Shown here: in pieces, positions 24,916 to 34,270 of the stretch
Layout: each line of letters begins with the position of its first letter
Position numbering within the stretch: the stretch's first letter is position 1
Assembly (NCBI GenBank): GCA_024655965.1
Contig: JANLFL010000002.1
Location: 222,203 to 286,202 of the forward strand
DNA length: 64,000 bases
Direction: 5' to 3'
From: Caldisericota bacterium
GTDB lineage: Bacteria > Caldisericota > JANLFM01
Made by a program: the position numbers and the translations under genes
Notes under the pieces: generated by a model
The model's database searches: none
Seen by the model: the letters and a program-made list of their open reading frames with translations, nothing else
What the model was told of the DNA's origin: nothing

Positions 24916-25959
24916 ATGGAGTTAAACAGATTGATTGAGGACTTACTTTCCCAAACCTGTCCCCCAATTCGCTACCGAATAAAAAAAGAGATCCTGGGAG
25001 GGGACCCCAATTTGGGGGAGATGAAGAAACTTCAGAGGGAGGTCCTTAAGGACCCCCTCGTTTCCAGAAACATTGGCCTATTCCGCCCTGAGGGTTTCTC
25101 TGGTTCCCATTTCCATTCCCAGGGGGCAAAATCCGGGGAGGAAGCCCTGGAGGTAGCCCTGCGAATTCTCTTCGAGAAGGGGGTGGAATTTCACATTCCC
25201 GAACTTCAAAAAGCCCTTTCCCACCTTGAGGAAGGGCCCCCATTTTATGACAAGGAGATCCACCGTATTGGAGGCTTCCTCGATAAATCGGGCCTCGGGG
25301 GTTCTTCCCTGATCCGGGCTTACCTCCTCTCTCGCGGGGGAAGGGAAAGTTCACCACTGGTAAAGGAGGAAATTCGAAAGGTCCTCGAGACCTTCCGATT
25401 CCTGAAGGGGGTAAAGGATCTCGGGGAGGTGTGCCAGGAGTATCGGGGGAAGCTCGTCTTCAAGCCCGGAGCACTCTGGCCCGGTATTTACCACTTTCGA
25501 CTTCTGGCTTTCAATCCCTCCTGGGCAAGCTCTGAGAATTTAGAGCTGGTTTCCCAGGCAATAGAAAACTTGATCGACCTTGGCCCGAGCCCCTTCATTT
25601 ATCTGAAGGTCGGATCTCAACTTGTGGCTCCCCCTACGGTTTTCGCCCTCGAGCTTACCCCCGATTTGGAGGACCTTGAAGAACAGGAGTGGGGGCAGTG
25701 GTTCGAACGAATGGAGCTCCTTTCCCGGATGGGAATCGTTAGCCTGGTTCCAGCACTAGAGGAACAAAGGGAGAGGCTTTCCAGGATCCTCCAGGAGGGA
25801 TACCCCGCCTTCAAAGAATTCAAATCCAACCGTTTCTGGACTTACTGGTCTGCCTACTCCGGCCTAGCCCTTGAGCCTTCCTGGGCATTTCAGGAAGCAA
25901 GGACCCGGGACGTCCTCTTCCGCTCCCTCCTCGTCCTCCATTATTCCCGGACCAGGTAG
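24916..25959 (+). CDS. Uncharacterised protein, probable alpha-helical toroid (terpenoid-cyclase-like), paralogue A
   Basis: A 347-residue soluble protein after AAAGGAGG. The N-terminus (IRYRIKKEILGG...LKDPLV) resembles that of the protein at 29708 (VRYRTRLDLLEE...KEDPQL), so the two seem to be paralogues. The helix pairs, the phrases KSGEEALEVALRILFEKG and IYHFRLLAF, and a Trp-rich end (FWTYWSAYSGLALEPSW) suggest a prenyltransferase/squalene-cyclase-like alpha-alpha barrel used for binding rather than catalysis; no DDxD or DxDD motif is seen. Function unknown. Confidence 0.5.
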   Translation: MELNRLIEDLLSQTCPPIRYRIKKEILGGDPNLGEMKKLQREVLKDPLVSRNIGLFRPEGFSGSHFHSQGAKSGEEALEVALRILFEKGVEFHIPELQKALSHLEEGPPFYDKEIHRIGGFLDKSGLGGSSLIRAYLLSRGGRESSPLVKEEIRKVLETFRFLKGVKDLGEVCQEYRGKLVFKPGALWPGIYHFRLLAFNPSWASSENLELVSQAIENLIDLGPSPFIYLKVGSQLVAPPTVFALELTPDLEDLEEQEWGQWFERMELLSRMGIVSLVPALEEQRERLSRILQEGYPAFKEFKSNRFWTYWSAYSGLALEPSWAFQEARTRDVLFRSLLVLHYSRTR

Positions 25960-26060
25960 ACTGACTTTTTCGTAAATTACAAAAAAAGAATATTTCAGTT
26001 TGGGGTCTTCCAATTGGGAGGGTCATTTTTTTAAAATTGCGGAAAAACCGGAGGGAACCG

Positions 26061-26762
26061 ATGAGGAAAATCATAATCGAAGAAGGGGTCTTTCAGATAT
26101 TTCCCAATTTTAAAAGGGGGCTGGTAATCGTCAGTGATATGAAAAACGAGGGCTCCAATCCCGAAATCGAGGAACTTCTGGAAAATCAGAGGGTTATCAG
26201 GCAAGGCTGCCCCCTTGACCGCGAGGAGATAACCGCCTGGGAGGAGATGCACCGAAGGTTCGGTTCAAACCCCAATAAATTTCCCCCTTCAATCAAATCC
26301 TTGATCAAAAGGGCACAGAGAGGGGATCGAATTCCCTTCGTTAACTCCGTGGTAGCCCTCTTCAATTACATTTCTTTAAAGTACCTCCTTCCCTGCGGGG
26401 GAGACGATCTGGACAAAATCCAGGGGAACCTCCGCCTGGGAATCGCCACCGGAGAGGAGGAGTTCGTCCCCCTGGGGGGTTGGGAAATCGAGCATCCCGT
26501 ACCCGGAGAGATCATATATTATGACGACCTGTCAAAAAGGGTGATGTGCCGGAAGTGGAACTGGAGAAACGGGGATTTTTCCAAAATTCTGGAAAGCACA
26601 AGGAGGGTGGTCATTAATGTGGACGGGGCAGAAACAGTACCTGAAAAAAGGGTCATTGAAGCTCGGGATGAACTTGCTGACCTCTTGAGCAAGCACTGTT
26701 CAGCAACATTGACCACCGACCTTTTAAACGCTGGAAATAGGGAGATCATCTTAGAGATTTGA
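26061..26762 (+). CDS. Free-standing B3/B4 (PheT-type tRNA-binding/editing) domain protein
   Basis: Start at ATG 26061, after GGAGGG, gives 233 residues. Residues about 70-200 match the B3/B4 domain of phenylalanyl-tRNA synthetase beta: KFPPSIKSLIKRAQRGDRIP, NSVVALFNYISLKYLLP, DLDKIQGNLRLGIATGEEEF. In PheT this domain removes mischarged Tyr; stand-alone copies are thought to deacylate mischarged tRNA or bind related ligands. The N-terminal 60 residues begin with a beta strand typical of the family. It has no tRNA synthetase neighbour. Confidence 0.85.
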   Translation: MRKIIIEEGVFQIFPNFKRGLVIVSDMKNEGSNPEIEELLENQRVIRQGCPLDREEITAWEEMHRRFGSNPNKFPPSIKSLIKRAQRGDRIPFVNSVVALFNYISLKYLLPCGGDDLDKIQGNLRLGIATGEEEFVPLGGWEIEHPVPGEIIYYDDLSKRVMCRKWNWRNGDFSKILESTRRVVINVDGAETVPEKRVIEARDELADLLSKHCSATLTTDLLNAGNREIILEI

Positions 26763-26832
26763 TTTTTTGACATGCCCTGCTTGCTCCTCCATACTCAAGT
26801 CAAACAAGGCCAAAAGGCTAAGGAGGAAAAGG

Positions 26833-27531
26833 GTGAAAAATTTTATCCTGGGCGGTCTTCTTTGTTTGCTGGTCCTCTCCATTGGGGCTTCGGTTTCCGC
26901 TTCGACCGAGCGAACTATTGAGCTGACCATTGACAGTAAAACCATGCTCGTTGATGGAAGCCCGGTGGAGATGGATGTTGCCCCGTTCATCAAGGAGGGG
27001 CGGACCTTCGTCCCCCTCCGTTTTGTTTCCGAGCAACTGGGTGCCAACGTTGCCTGGACTTCAAGAGAGGACGGGACCACGGAAAAGGTGTTCGTTAAAA
27101 TGACGATATCGGAGCCCCCTCCATCCCCCTCGCCATCCTCCCCCACCGAACCGGAAGCCATCGTAGGGAAGGTCTCCTCACAGGGAGCGGAATTGACAGT
27201 TGTTTCAGTGACGGAGCATTCCAAAATAGGAATTTGGGTTCCCCAAAATGAGGGGGACATTTTTCTAAACGTGGAAGTAATTCTGAAAAATATCTCCCGG
27301 GAAAAAATCCAGGGGAACTCCCTTTACTTCAGCTTAAAGGATAAAGATGGGATCTCTTATGGCCATTCCATCGCCTCACTTGAGCCCCACTTTCCCCTGG
27401 GAGATATTCTTCCGGGGCAAAAAGCCCAAGGGAACATAACCTTCATCGTCCCAAAAACTGCCAGTGGTTTTGTTTTAAGTTTTCAGGATTTCCTACTATC
27501 GGAACCCATATCCCTCCAACTGGGGCTTTAA
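26833..27531 (+). CDS. Secreted 'stalk' domain / DUF4352-like protein
   Basis: GTG 26833, 6 bp after AGGAGG, starts a 232-residue exported protein. A signal peptide (FILGGLLCLLVLSIGASVSA) is followed by a copper-amine-oxidase-N stalk domain (MLVDGSPVEMD, EGRTFVPLRFVSEQLG) like that of the chagasin-like protein at 23490. A Pro/Ser linker (SEPPPSPSPSSPT) leads to a DUF4352-like beta domain (GDIFLNVEVILKNIS, LYFSLKDKDGISYG, LPGQKAQGNITFIVP). It is probably an envelope protein; function unknown. Confidence 0.75.
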   Translation: MKNFILGGLLCLLVLSIGASVSASTERTIELTIDSKTMLVDGSPVEMDVAPFIKEGRTFVPLRFVSEQLGANVAWTSREDGTTEKVFVKMTISEPPPSPSPSSPTEPEAIVGKVSSQGAELTVVSVTEHSKIGIWVPQNEGDIFLNVEVILKNISREKIQGNSLYFSLKDKDGISYGHSIASLEPHFPLGDILPGQKAQGNITFIVPKTASGFVLSFQDFLLSEPISLQLGL

Positions 27532-27550
27532 ATATCCAGAGGAACCCCCC

Positions 27551-28840
27551 TTATAACCTCAATTTCCCAAAGCCCCTTCTTTTAAACTGAAGCTGCATGG
27601 TCAAAACCCTGTCCGAGGAGAATATCCGGGAAGCGATGTACACCAGAACCGCGAAGACCACGAACATGTATAGGATACCGAACAGAATCGGGGTATAACT
27701 CCCCAGGAGGATGTTCTGCGTTGCCAGGAAGGGGTGGGAGAAGGGAATGATCCAGATTAAGGCCTTTGCGGGAAGGGAAAGGGTATTGAAATCGGAAAAA
27801 AGGCTCAGGAAGTAAGGTATTAGTACCAGGAGGGTAACGGGCATGATGAAGCTCTGGGCAGATTTAACGTCCTTCGCAAGCACCCCAAGGATCACAGCCA
27901 GGGCAAGTGCGCAGAGGATAGCCAGAAACAGGGAGACCCCCAGGAGCAAATACCCCTGAAGGGAGAAAACCAGCCCCAGCTTCTGGACTGTCGATGAGAG
28001 CAACCCACCGGAGGAGGTTCCTCCAAACCCCATCACCGAATTTCGAAGCCCCAGAATGTAAATTCCGGCGACAACCAGTCCCACAAGCGCCGAAGAGAAC
28101 ATCTTGGAGATCACAATGTAGTTTCGATTGATCGGGCAAGTGAGAAGGGTCTCCAGGGTTTTGTTTTCTTTCTCCATGGCGATCGCGGAAATGACCATCT
28201 GCGAGGAAAAGATGATAATGGCCATCAGGATCACTGGGATGAAAGTCGACTGGGACATGAGGAAGTTCATCACCTCGGCAGGTGAGCCCTCCTCAACCCG
28301 GTCCTTCACCACCACAAAATCCTTTGCTTTTAGGGGATTTTTTAACTTATCCGGGTCAATACCGGGAAGCTTCTCCTTCAAGAAGTTTGATGAGAGGTAG
28401 TCGTTCATCGCTTCAATCACCGTCTTTAAGACCCCCGACGAACCCGCGGAGGAAACCGAAACCCCTCTGATGAAATAGTATGTCTCGATCTCTGGGGATT
28501 GAAGGGCGGAGATTGCCTCCCCGAAACCTGAAGGGATCACCAGAAGAAGGTTAATCCCGCTCCCTTTGACCTCATTTATGGCGTCCTCCTTATTCTGGCT
28601 TTTTACCTGGTTCAGGTTGAAATTCGCTGAACTCAGACTCTGTGCAAGCCCCTGCGCGTAAGGGGACCCATCGAGATCCAGGACTGCTACCTCCTGGGGA
28701 CCCTGCATTTTTTCAATTTCACCATGCATCACCACGCTGATGAAATAAAAGATGAGGAGCATGAAGATCAGGGACATGATCAACTGAAGGTTAAAGAGCT
28801 CCTTGACTTCCTTTTTCAAAAGGTTCAAGAATTTTCTCAT
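27551..28840 (-). CDS. ABC-2 permease, NatB-like (Na+/drug efflux)
   Basis: A 429-residue membrane protein of the ABC-2 'NatB/YhaP' type: one N-terminal helix, a large extracytoplasmic domain (about 45-185), then five to six C-terminal helices. The segment MEKENKTLETLLTCPINRNYIVISK is the conserved coupling region of this group. The start overlaps the stop of the ATPase gene (ATGA), so the two proteins form one exporter. By family, the substrate may be Na+ or a drug; the sequence does not decide. Confidence 0.85.
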   Translation of the reverse strand: MRKFLNLLKKEVKELFNLQLIMSLIFMLLIFYFISVVMHGEIEKMQGPQEVAVLDLDGSPYAQGLAQSLSSANFNLNQVKSQNKEDAINEVKGSGINLLLVIPSGFGEAISALQSPEIETYYFIRGVSVSSAGSSGVLKTVIEAMNDYLSSNFLKEKLPGIDPDKLKNPLKAKDFVVVKDRVEEGSPAEVMNFLMSQSTFIPVILMAIIIFSSQMVISAIAMEKENKTLETLLTCPINRNYIVISKMFSSALVGLVVAGIYILGLRNSVMGFGGTSSGGLLSSTVQKLGLVFSLQGYLLLGVSLFLAILCALALAVILGVLAKDVKSAQSFIMPVTLLVLIPYFLSLFSDFNTLSLPAKALIWIIPFSHPFLATQNILLGSYTPILFGILYMFVVFAVLVYIASRIFSSDRVLTMQLQFKRRGFGKLRL

Positions 28841-29559
28841 CCCACGGCCCTCCTGAATACCTCCTCCAGATTGCTCGCCCCGTATTTTTCCTTCAGTTCC
28901 CCCGGGGTTCCCGAATCGAGGATCAGACCGTTGTCTATTAAAGCCACCCGATCCGAGAGGAACTCGATCTCCAGCATGTTGTGCGAGGAGAGGAGTACGG
29001 TGGTTCCCTCCTTGACGTACTCCCGGATGATCTGCCTGATCTCCAGGGAATTAATCACGTCCAAACCGGAGGTCGGCTCATCAAGGATAGCGAGCTGGGG
29101 CCGAGTCATAAGAGCCCGGGCGAGGAGGAGCTTTCGCACCATCCCCTTGCTGTAAGTGCCTACTCGATCGTAAAGGCGCTCCCCTAAATCCGCGATTTCG
29201 GCTCCCCGCTTGATGAACTCCTGGGCAAGGGCATCATCTGAGGCGTAAAAGGTCGCCATGAAACGAAGGTATTCAATCCCCCTCTGGTTTCGGTAAGCTC
29301 CTGCTTCCTCGGGAAGGTAACTGATCCTTTCCCGGATTTTTTCCGCCTCCTTCCTCAAATGAAGGCCAAGGATCTGGACCTCACCTTCAGTTGGGGAAAG
29401 GAGGGTGGCCATAATCCGGAGGGCGGTGGACTTTCCCGCTCCGTTTGGACCAATGAGGGCAAAGATCTCCCCCTTGGTGATCTCAAAGCTGATTCCTTTC
29501 AGGGCCTGGAGGTTTCCGTAATTCTTCTTTAGCCCCTCAACTTTTAAAACCGTTTCCAT
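28837..29559 (-). CDS. ABC exporter ATP-binding protein, NatA-like
   Basis: A 240-residue ATPase: Walker A GPNGAGKST, signature YSKGMVRKLLLARAL (the SKGM variant usual in this group), Walker B LAILDEPTSGLD, H-loop SSHNMLE. It lacks the long C-terminal tail of the DrrA-like ATPase at 7331. First gene of a two-gene minus operon with the NatB-like permease; 148 bp separate it from the divergent toroid-like gene, where both promoters must lie. Confidence 0.9.
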   Translation of the reverse strand: METVLKVEGLKKNYGNLQALKGISFEITKGEIFALIGPNGAGKSTALRIMATLLSPTEGEVQILGLHLRKEAEKIRERISYLPEEAGAYRNQRGIEYLRFMATFYASDDALAQEFIKRGAEIADLGERLYDRVGTYSKGMVRKLLLARALMTRPQLAILDEPTSGLDVINSLEIRQIIREYVKEGTTVLLSSHNMLEIEFLSDRVALIDNGLILDSGTPGELKEKYGASNLEEVFRRAVG

Positions 29560-29707
29560 TTACCCTTCCACCTTCTCTGAAAATTGACCGATCTTTTAAT
29601 TGATTTCCCAGAAAGGAAGAAAGTTCGGCCGATGAGGAAATTTCTCCAATTTTACCTCAAAAGGGGCGTAAAAAAACGCTACGCTTCCTTTAAAGGGAGT
29701 AGAATGA

Positions 29708-30691
29708 ATGTGTGAAAATATGAAAGAAAATTTGATCCCCTGGCTCCTTCAAGGTCCTTCCTGGGTAAGATATCGAACCAGGCTTGACCTGCTCGAGGAA
29801 AAAGAGGGAGACCGTGAGGTCAAGAAATCCCGATCTGAAATGAAGGAAGACCCCCAATTGAATAACCTCTTGACGGAGCTGGGGTCTTGGCCGGGGGAAC
29901 CATTGACCAGTCATAAAAGCGCCGGACACCTCCTTCATAAACTTGTGTTCATAGCCGATCTGGGATTTAAAGCATCTGATCCGGAATTAAAGCCCGTTAT
30001 AAAGAAAATCAGGGATTTGCAATCTCCAGAGGGCCCCTTCCAAGTCCTGATGAAAATTCCGGTGCATTTTGGGGGAACGGGGAATGAACAGATGGCCTGG
30101 GCTTTTTGCGACTCCCCCTCCATCCTCTATTCCCTTTTGAAAATGGGGGCAAAAGAGGATGCCAGCTTAAAAGAAGCTGGTTCAACCTTCCTTAAATCTG
30201 CTACAAATCAAGGTTGGACCTGTACAGTTTCCCGGAATTTGGGCAAATTTCGCGGTCCCGGGCGAAAAAGCGATCCCTGTCCCTACGCAACCCTTGTGAT
30301 ATTGAAAGCACTCTCTCAAAGGGAGGAATGGAAAGAGAGCGAAGCCTGCAAAAAGGGAAGCGAGGCCCTCCTCTCACTTTGGGAAAAGCGGAGGGAATCG
30401 CACCCCTTCCAGTTCTACATGGGAACCGATTTCTGCAAGCTCAAAGCCCCCTTCGTCTGGTATGACCTCCTTCATGTGGTGGAGGTTTTGAGCCATTTCC
30501 CAGATTTGAAGAAGGACTGGCGCTTGAAAGAAATGGTGCAAATGATCGAAAAAAAATCCGACCCCGAGGGAAAATTCGTCCCAGAATCGGTCTGGCAACC
30601 ATGGAAAGGCTGGGATTTCGGCCAGAAGAAAGAGCCATCCTACTGGTTGACCTTCTTGGTTTTAAGGATCAAAAAAAGATTGAGTTCCTAA
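29708..30691 (+). CDS. Uncharacterised protein, probable alpha-helical toroid, paralogue B
   Basis: A 327-residue soluble protein. ATG 29708 lies 8 bp after GGGAG. Its N-terminus (LLQGPSWVRYRTRLDLLEE) matches the style of the protein at 24916. The body has the repeating helix pairs and Gln-Trp-like turns of prenyltransferase/squalene-cyclase toroids (LQSPEGPFQVLM, NQGWTCTVSR, KSDPEGKFVPESVWQPW). No catalytic Asp motif is present. It also has four or five Cys (CTV, CPYAT, FCKL), a possible metal site. Function unknown. Confidence 0.55.
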   Translation: MCENMKENLIPWLLQGPSWVRYRTRLDLLEEKEGDREVKKSRSEMKEDPQLNNLLTELGSWPGEPLTSHKSAGHLLHKLVFIADLGFKASDPELKPVIKKIRDLQSPEGPFQVLMKIPVHFGGTGNEQMAWAFCDSPSILYSLLKMGAKEDASLKEAGSTFLKSATNQGWTCTVSRNLGKFRGPGRKSDPCPYATLVILKALSQREEWKESEACKKGSEALLSLWEKRRESHPFQFYMGTDFCKLKAPFVWYDLLHVVEVLSHFPDLKKDWRLKEMVQMIEKKSDPEGKFVPESVWQPWKGWDFGQKKEPSYWLTFLVLRIKKRLSS

Positions 30692-30708
30692 AAAAACTTC
30701 ACTTAAGT

Positions 30709-32382
30709 TCAATCCCTTATGGAATTGACGATCCTCGTAGCTTCCCCTTCGGGAAATCCCAGGAAGATCAGCGAGTGGCGAGCCATCTCAAAACTTGCTT
30801 CGGCTTCCGGCTGGACGATCACGGAGACCCCCATCTCTTTCAAAAAGGAAGTCTCGTAATCGGAGTGGGCGCGAGCCACAATTTTTATCTCCGGGTTGAA
30901 CTTCTTAGCCCAGCTTATTGCCTGTCTGGCAGAAATGGGATCGGGGATGGCAAGGAGAAGGAGTGAGGCACAGCCGATACCGGCTCTTTTCAAGACCTCC
31001 CTGTTCCCCACATCCCCGAAAATGACAGGGATCCCCTTTTCCCTCAATTCCCCAATTTGCAAGGGGTCGAGTTCCACCACCAGAAATTGGTACTTCAAGG
31101 AGGATAGGAGCTGGGCGATACTTCTTCCAACCCTTCCGCATCCTCCGAGGACCACATGCCCGGGCGCTCGAGAAATGAAGGAGCAGGCGGTTTCCTCTTC
31201 GGGGATTTCCAGTTCGGGGGCCCTTGAAAATTTCCGGGCGAGGGAAGAGGTGAAATCGTATATCAGGGGGGAAAGGATTAAAGAAAGGGTGGTAAGGGAA
31301 ATTACGGTCATGTAGGCTTGAGGAGAGATCAATCCGGTGTTCCTTCCAAGCTCCGCAAGGACAAAGCTGAACTCCCCCACGGAGACGATCCCCGCCCCGG
31401 AAAGGAGGGCAGTTGTTCGCTGGTATCGGAACAACCGGACGAGCAATGAGAATATCAGGAACTTCAAAGCCAGTACCAGTACCACGATCAAAATCAAAAC
31501 CGGGAGATTTTCCCAGACCCAGAAAAGATCGATCAGCATTCCCATGGAAACGAAAAAAAGAGCGGAAAAAATGTCCCTGAGCGGGGTCATCTCCCCCAAA
31601 AGCTGGTGGGTGAAATCGGACTGGCTGAAAACAAGGCCGAAGGCGAAAGCGCCAATGGCTGCTGAGAGCCCAAAGCGAAAAGCGAGAAAAGCACCTCCAA
31701 AGCACAATGCAGCCCCACCAATCACCATCAGTTCCCGTGACACTTTCGAGGCGATCCCCTTAAAAACCCGGGGGATGATTTTTGTCCCAAGAATGAGGAC
31801 CAAAATAATAAACAGCCCACCCTGGAGGATGGCAAAGAAAATCCCGGGAATGATGCTTTCCCCTGAGCCCTTCAAGGCTGGGAAAAGGAACATCGCAAAG
31901 GTGACTGCGAGGTCCTGGAGGAGGAGAACTCCGATCAAGATCCGGCCATGCAGGGTATCCAGCTCTCCCCTGTCCGAGAGCATCGCCAAAACGGCCATGG
32001 TACTGGAAAAGGAAATGGTTATCCCGAAGACCAGCCTTTCCGTCAGGGAGAAATCAAATAAGTAGGAAATCCCAACTCCCGCAACCAGGGAAAGGAAAAT
32101 CTGGCCCAGGCCACCCCATATGGCCACTTTTCGGACCCTTGCCATCTCCTTAAAGGAAAACCGAACGCCAAGGGTAAAAAGAAGCACCACCACCCCCATC
32201 GATGCCAGGACCCGGATTTCCTCAGGCTGGGAAATCAATTTAAGGACGAATGGCCCGATAATGACTCCGGCGATCAGGTGTCCCACGATGGGAGATTGCT
32301 TGAGACCCCTGGCGACGAAATCCCCCACCAGGGCTGCCCCCAGGGCAATTGCCAGGCTGGAAATCAAGCCAAACTCGTCCAT
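30709..32382 (-). CDS. CPA2-family cation:proton antiporter with RCK (TrkA-N) domain
   Basis: A 557-residue protein: about twelve helices (1-385) with the KefB/RosB pattern (GHLIAGVIIGPF, GDFVARGLKQSPIVG, RFGLSAAIGAFAFGLVFS), then a cytosolic RCK nucleotide-binding domain (about 405-555: HVVLGGCGRVGRSIAQLL, VVELDPLQI, VIFGDVGNREVLKRAGI). It should exchange K+ or Na+ for protons under nucleotide control. It converges with the toroid-like gene at 29708 (17 bp apart), and the tRNA-Ser gene lies just upstream on the same strand. Confidence 0.92.
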   Translation of the reverse strand: MDEFGLISSLAIALGAALVGDFVARGLKQSPIVGHLIAGVIIGPFVLKLISQPEEIRVLASMGVVVLLFTLGVRFSFKEMARVRKVAIWGGLGQIFLSLVAGVGISYLFDFSLTERLVFGITISFSSTMAVLAMLSDRGELDTLHGRILIGVLLLQDLAVTFAMFLFPALKGSGESIIPGIFFAILQGGLFIILVLILGTKIIPRVFKGIASKVSRELMVIGGAALCFGGAFLAFRFGLSAAIGAFAFGLVFSQSDFTHQLLGEMTPLRDIFSALFFVSMGMLIDLFWVWENLPVLILIVVLVLALKFLIFSLLVRLFRYQRTTALLSGAGIVSVGEFSFVLAELGRNTGLISPQAYMTVISLTTLSLILSPLIYDFTSSLARKFSRAPELEIPEEETACSFISRAPGHVVLGGCGRVGRSIAQLLSSLKYQFLVVELDPLQIGELREKGIPVIFGDVGNREVLKRAGIGCASLLLLAIPDPISARQAISWAKKFNPEIKIVARAHSDYETSFLKEMGVSVIVQPEAEASFEMARHSLIFLGFPEGEATRIVNSIRD

Positions 32383-32417
32383 AAAAAGCGGGCTCCGTAT
32401 GAATTTGCTGAGAAAAA

Positions 32418-32510
32418 TGGCGGAGAGACCGGGATTCGAACCCGGGAGCCGGGTTTACCCCGGCCACTCGCTTAGCAGGCGAGTGCCTTCAGCCTCTCGG
32501 CCATCTCTCC
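32418..32510 (-). tRNA. tRNA-Ser (anticodon GCT)
   Basis: On the minus strand a class II tRNA of 93 nt: acceptor GGAGAGA pairs with TCTCTCC, followed by discriminator G and encoded CCA. The D arm is TGGCCGAGAGGCTGAAGGC. The anticodon stem is CTCGC/GCGAG with loop CTGCTAA (anticodon GCT, reading AGC/AGT). The long variable arm GCCGGGG/CCCGGC follows. The T arm is CCGGG TTCGAAT CCCGG. Serine identity follows from both anticodon and long variable arm. Confidence 0.97.
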
Positions 32511-32526
32511 ACCCGAGGCAATCTTA

Positions 32527-33786
32527 TCACATTTTCGGGGTTGCGGGTGTCACCCCCGAGGCTTCCCTCTCTTTTCCATGGAAGAACGCCCAGAATAATA
32601 CCGCACTCAAAAAATAGAGAAATGCCGCTATTAAAAAGAGGGGGGAGAACCCGAACCTGGCCATTACCACACCGGCAATTGGTCCCATGAAGGCGAAGGA
32701 TAGGGAACGAATGCTGGAGATGTATGAAGCGAAGACCGCCCTCCTTTTGGGGGAGACTATCTCCATGGCAAAGTTGTCCTGGAGAGGGCCTCCCATGTTT
32801 GCGAAGGCCTGTCTAAAAACGAATGAGGAAGCAAGGATTCGGGGATTCGAGGAAAAGGCAAGGAGGAGAAAGAAGGGGACGGAAAGGACCTGGGTGACGC
32901 AAACTGCCCCAATTTTCCCCAGCCGGGATGCGAGGAATGGGCCAATGCTTGTTGCCACAACGGTCACTGCGGACCCAATGGTAAAGGTAAGTCCAATCGC
33001 CTCCGTGCTGAAGCCTTTGGTTTGAAAAAAGAGGTTAAAGTAACTGACGAAAAGACCGGAGCCCAAAGTCAGAGTGACCAGGGCAAGGAGGAACTTTCCC
33101 TCTGCCCTTTTATACCAGGGCGGTTCCCTTGAAGTTTCTGGGGATCCGGGCCCTGGGAAGGGGGGAGTTGTTTTGGGAACCCGGTGCTCGTAGGGCTTCA
33201 AAAAGAGAAAAGGGAGGGCGGAGAGGCCAATCAGGATGGCGGCGAACCCTAGGGCCCATCTCATGGATTCTGGTTCTGAAGTCAATCCGAACAGGTTCCT
33301 GAAAAGGGTGGGAAGATAACCTCCAAGAGCATTTCCCGCCATTCCCATCAGCCAGTTCAAGGCGTAAACGAAGGAAAAAAGGGTTGTCCGTTCCTTGGGG
33401 GATGAGTTTTCCACCAGGAAGGGGGATGTAAGAACCAGGAACACCGTGAAGGTTCCCCCCAGGAGAAATGCGCTCAGGGAGAGGAAAAGCGGTGAACTTG
33501 TAAGGAGAAAGAAGAGCCCCACAACCCCCTGAAGGGCGGTGAAGAAAAAGAGGGAGAACTTTCGGGGCATTCGGTCATAAAGGAAGGCCATGGGAATTGC
33601 CAGGAGCCCTTCGGCAAGGGACAGGGAGGAGTTTACCAGGGCGATTGTTTCCTTGGAAAGGCCTATGGAGGAAAGATACAGGTTCATGAGCAAAGAGAAG
33701 ATCATCCCTCCCAGGCCTCCAAAAACCCCGGAAGCGATGAATAACCAAGCGTTTCTACTGAATTTATAACGGGAGAAAAAATTCAT
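32527..33786 (-). CDS. MFS transporter (12-helix)
   Basis: A 419-residue permease with twelve predicted helices in two halves joined by a charged loop (about 195-225, HRVPKTTPPFPGPG). The loop between helices 2 and 3 carries the MFS signature in the form FLYDRMPRKF. The end is a short basic tail. It could export drugs or metabolites; the sequence does not reveal the substrate. ATG 33786. It is upstream of the tRNA-Ser gene on the same strand and divergent from the VOC gene. Confidence 0.85.
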   Translation of the reverse strand: MNFFSRYKFSRNAWLFIASGVFGGLGGMIFSLLMNLYLSSIGLSKETIALVNSSLSLAEGLLAIPMAFLYDRMPRKFSLFFFTALQGVVGLFFLLTSSPLFLSLSAFLLGGTFTVFLVLTSPFLVENSSPKERTTLFSFVYALNWLMGMAGNALGGYLPTLFRNLFGLTSEPESMRWALGFAAILIGLSALPFLFLKPYEHRVPKTTPPFPGPGSPETSREPPWYKRAEGKFLLALVTLTLGSGLFVSYFNLFFQTKGFSTEAIGLTFTIGSAVTVVATSIGPFLASRLGKIGAVCVTQVLSVPFFLLLAFSSNPRILASSFVFRQAFANMGGPLQDNFAMEIVSPKRRAVFASYISSIRSLSFAFMGPIAGVVMARFGFSPLFLIAAFLYFLSAVLFWAFFHGKEREASGVTPATPKM

Positions 33787-33901
33787 ATCGTTTAAAGGGA
33801 AACCTCAATATTAGACCACGAGTATGAAAAAAAATCCAAGGGGACTAAAATTAAAACCGAATCGCCCTGAAAGAAACCAGGGAGAATTTACGGAGGATAA
33901 A

Positions 33902-34267
33902 ATGAAAATCGAATACCCGATATTCTTTTTTTATTACAAGGACCTGGAGCAAGCTTTTAACTTCTACCAGGAAGTTTTGAATTTTAAACTGGAAATTGAT
34001 CAGGGCTGGTGCAAGATCCTCAAGATCCGGGAATCAGCCTACCTGGGTTTGGTGGACGAAAGAAGGGGTTCCCTTAAAGCTGTGAAGGAGAAAGGAGCCC
34101 TTTTGACCTTGGTTGTCGATAAGGTGGAAGCCTGGCACGAGCATCTCGCCAGAAAAAAGGTTCAGGGCCTCACGCCAATATTCAAAAATGAGGAAATTGG
34201 GGTTCAGGGTTTTTTCTTCGAGGACCCCGAGGGGTACAAAATCGAAATCCAGAAGTTCCTGAAATAA
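33902..34267 (+). CDS. VOC-family (glyoxalase/dioxygenase fold) protein
   Basis: ATG 33902 follows ACGGAGG by 5 bp; 121 residues. It has two beta-alpha-beta-beta-beta modules: FFYYKDLEQAFNFYQEVLNFKLE opens the first and VDKVEAWHEHLARKKV the second, ending FFEDPEGYKIEIQKFL, where the Glu is often a metal ligand. The first-strand ligand is Phe/Tyr instead of His, so metal use is uncertain. Such proteins serve as glyoxalase-like enzymes or resistance proteins. The role here is unknown. Confidence 0.8.
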   Translation: MKIEYPIFFFYYKDLEQAFNFYQEVLNFKLEIDQGWCKILKIRESAYLGLVDERRGSLKAVKEKGALLTLVVDKVEAWHEHLARKKVQGLTPIFKNEEIGVQGFFFEDPEGYKIEIQKFLK

Positions 34268-34270
34268 ACC

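Noticed and set aside
31337..32065. 242-codon plus-strand frame
   Set aside because: Antisense shadow of the CPA2 antiporter; composition is Lys/Ser/Arg-rich and low-complexity.
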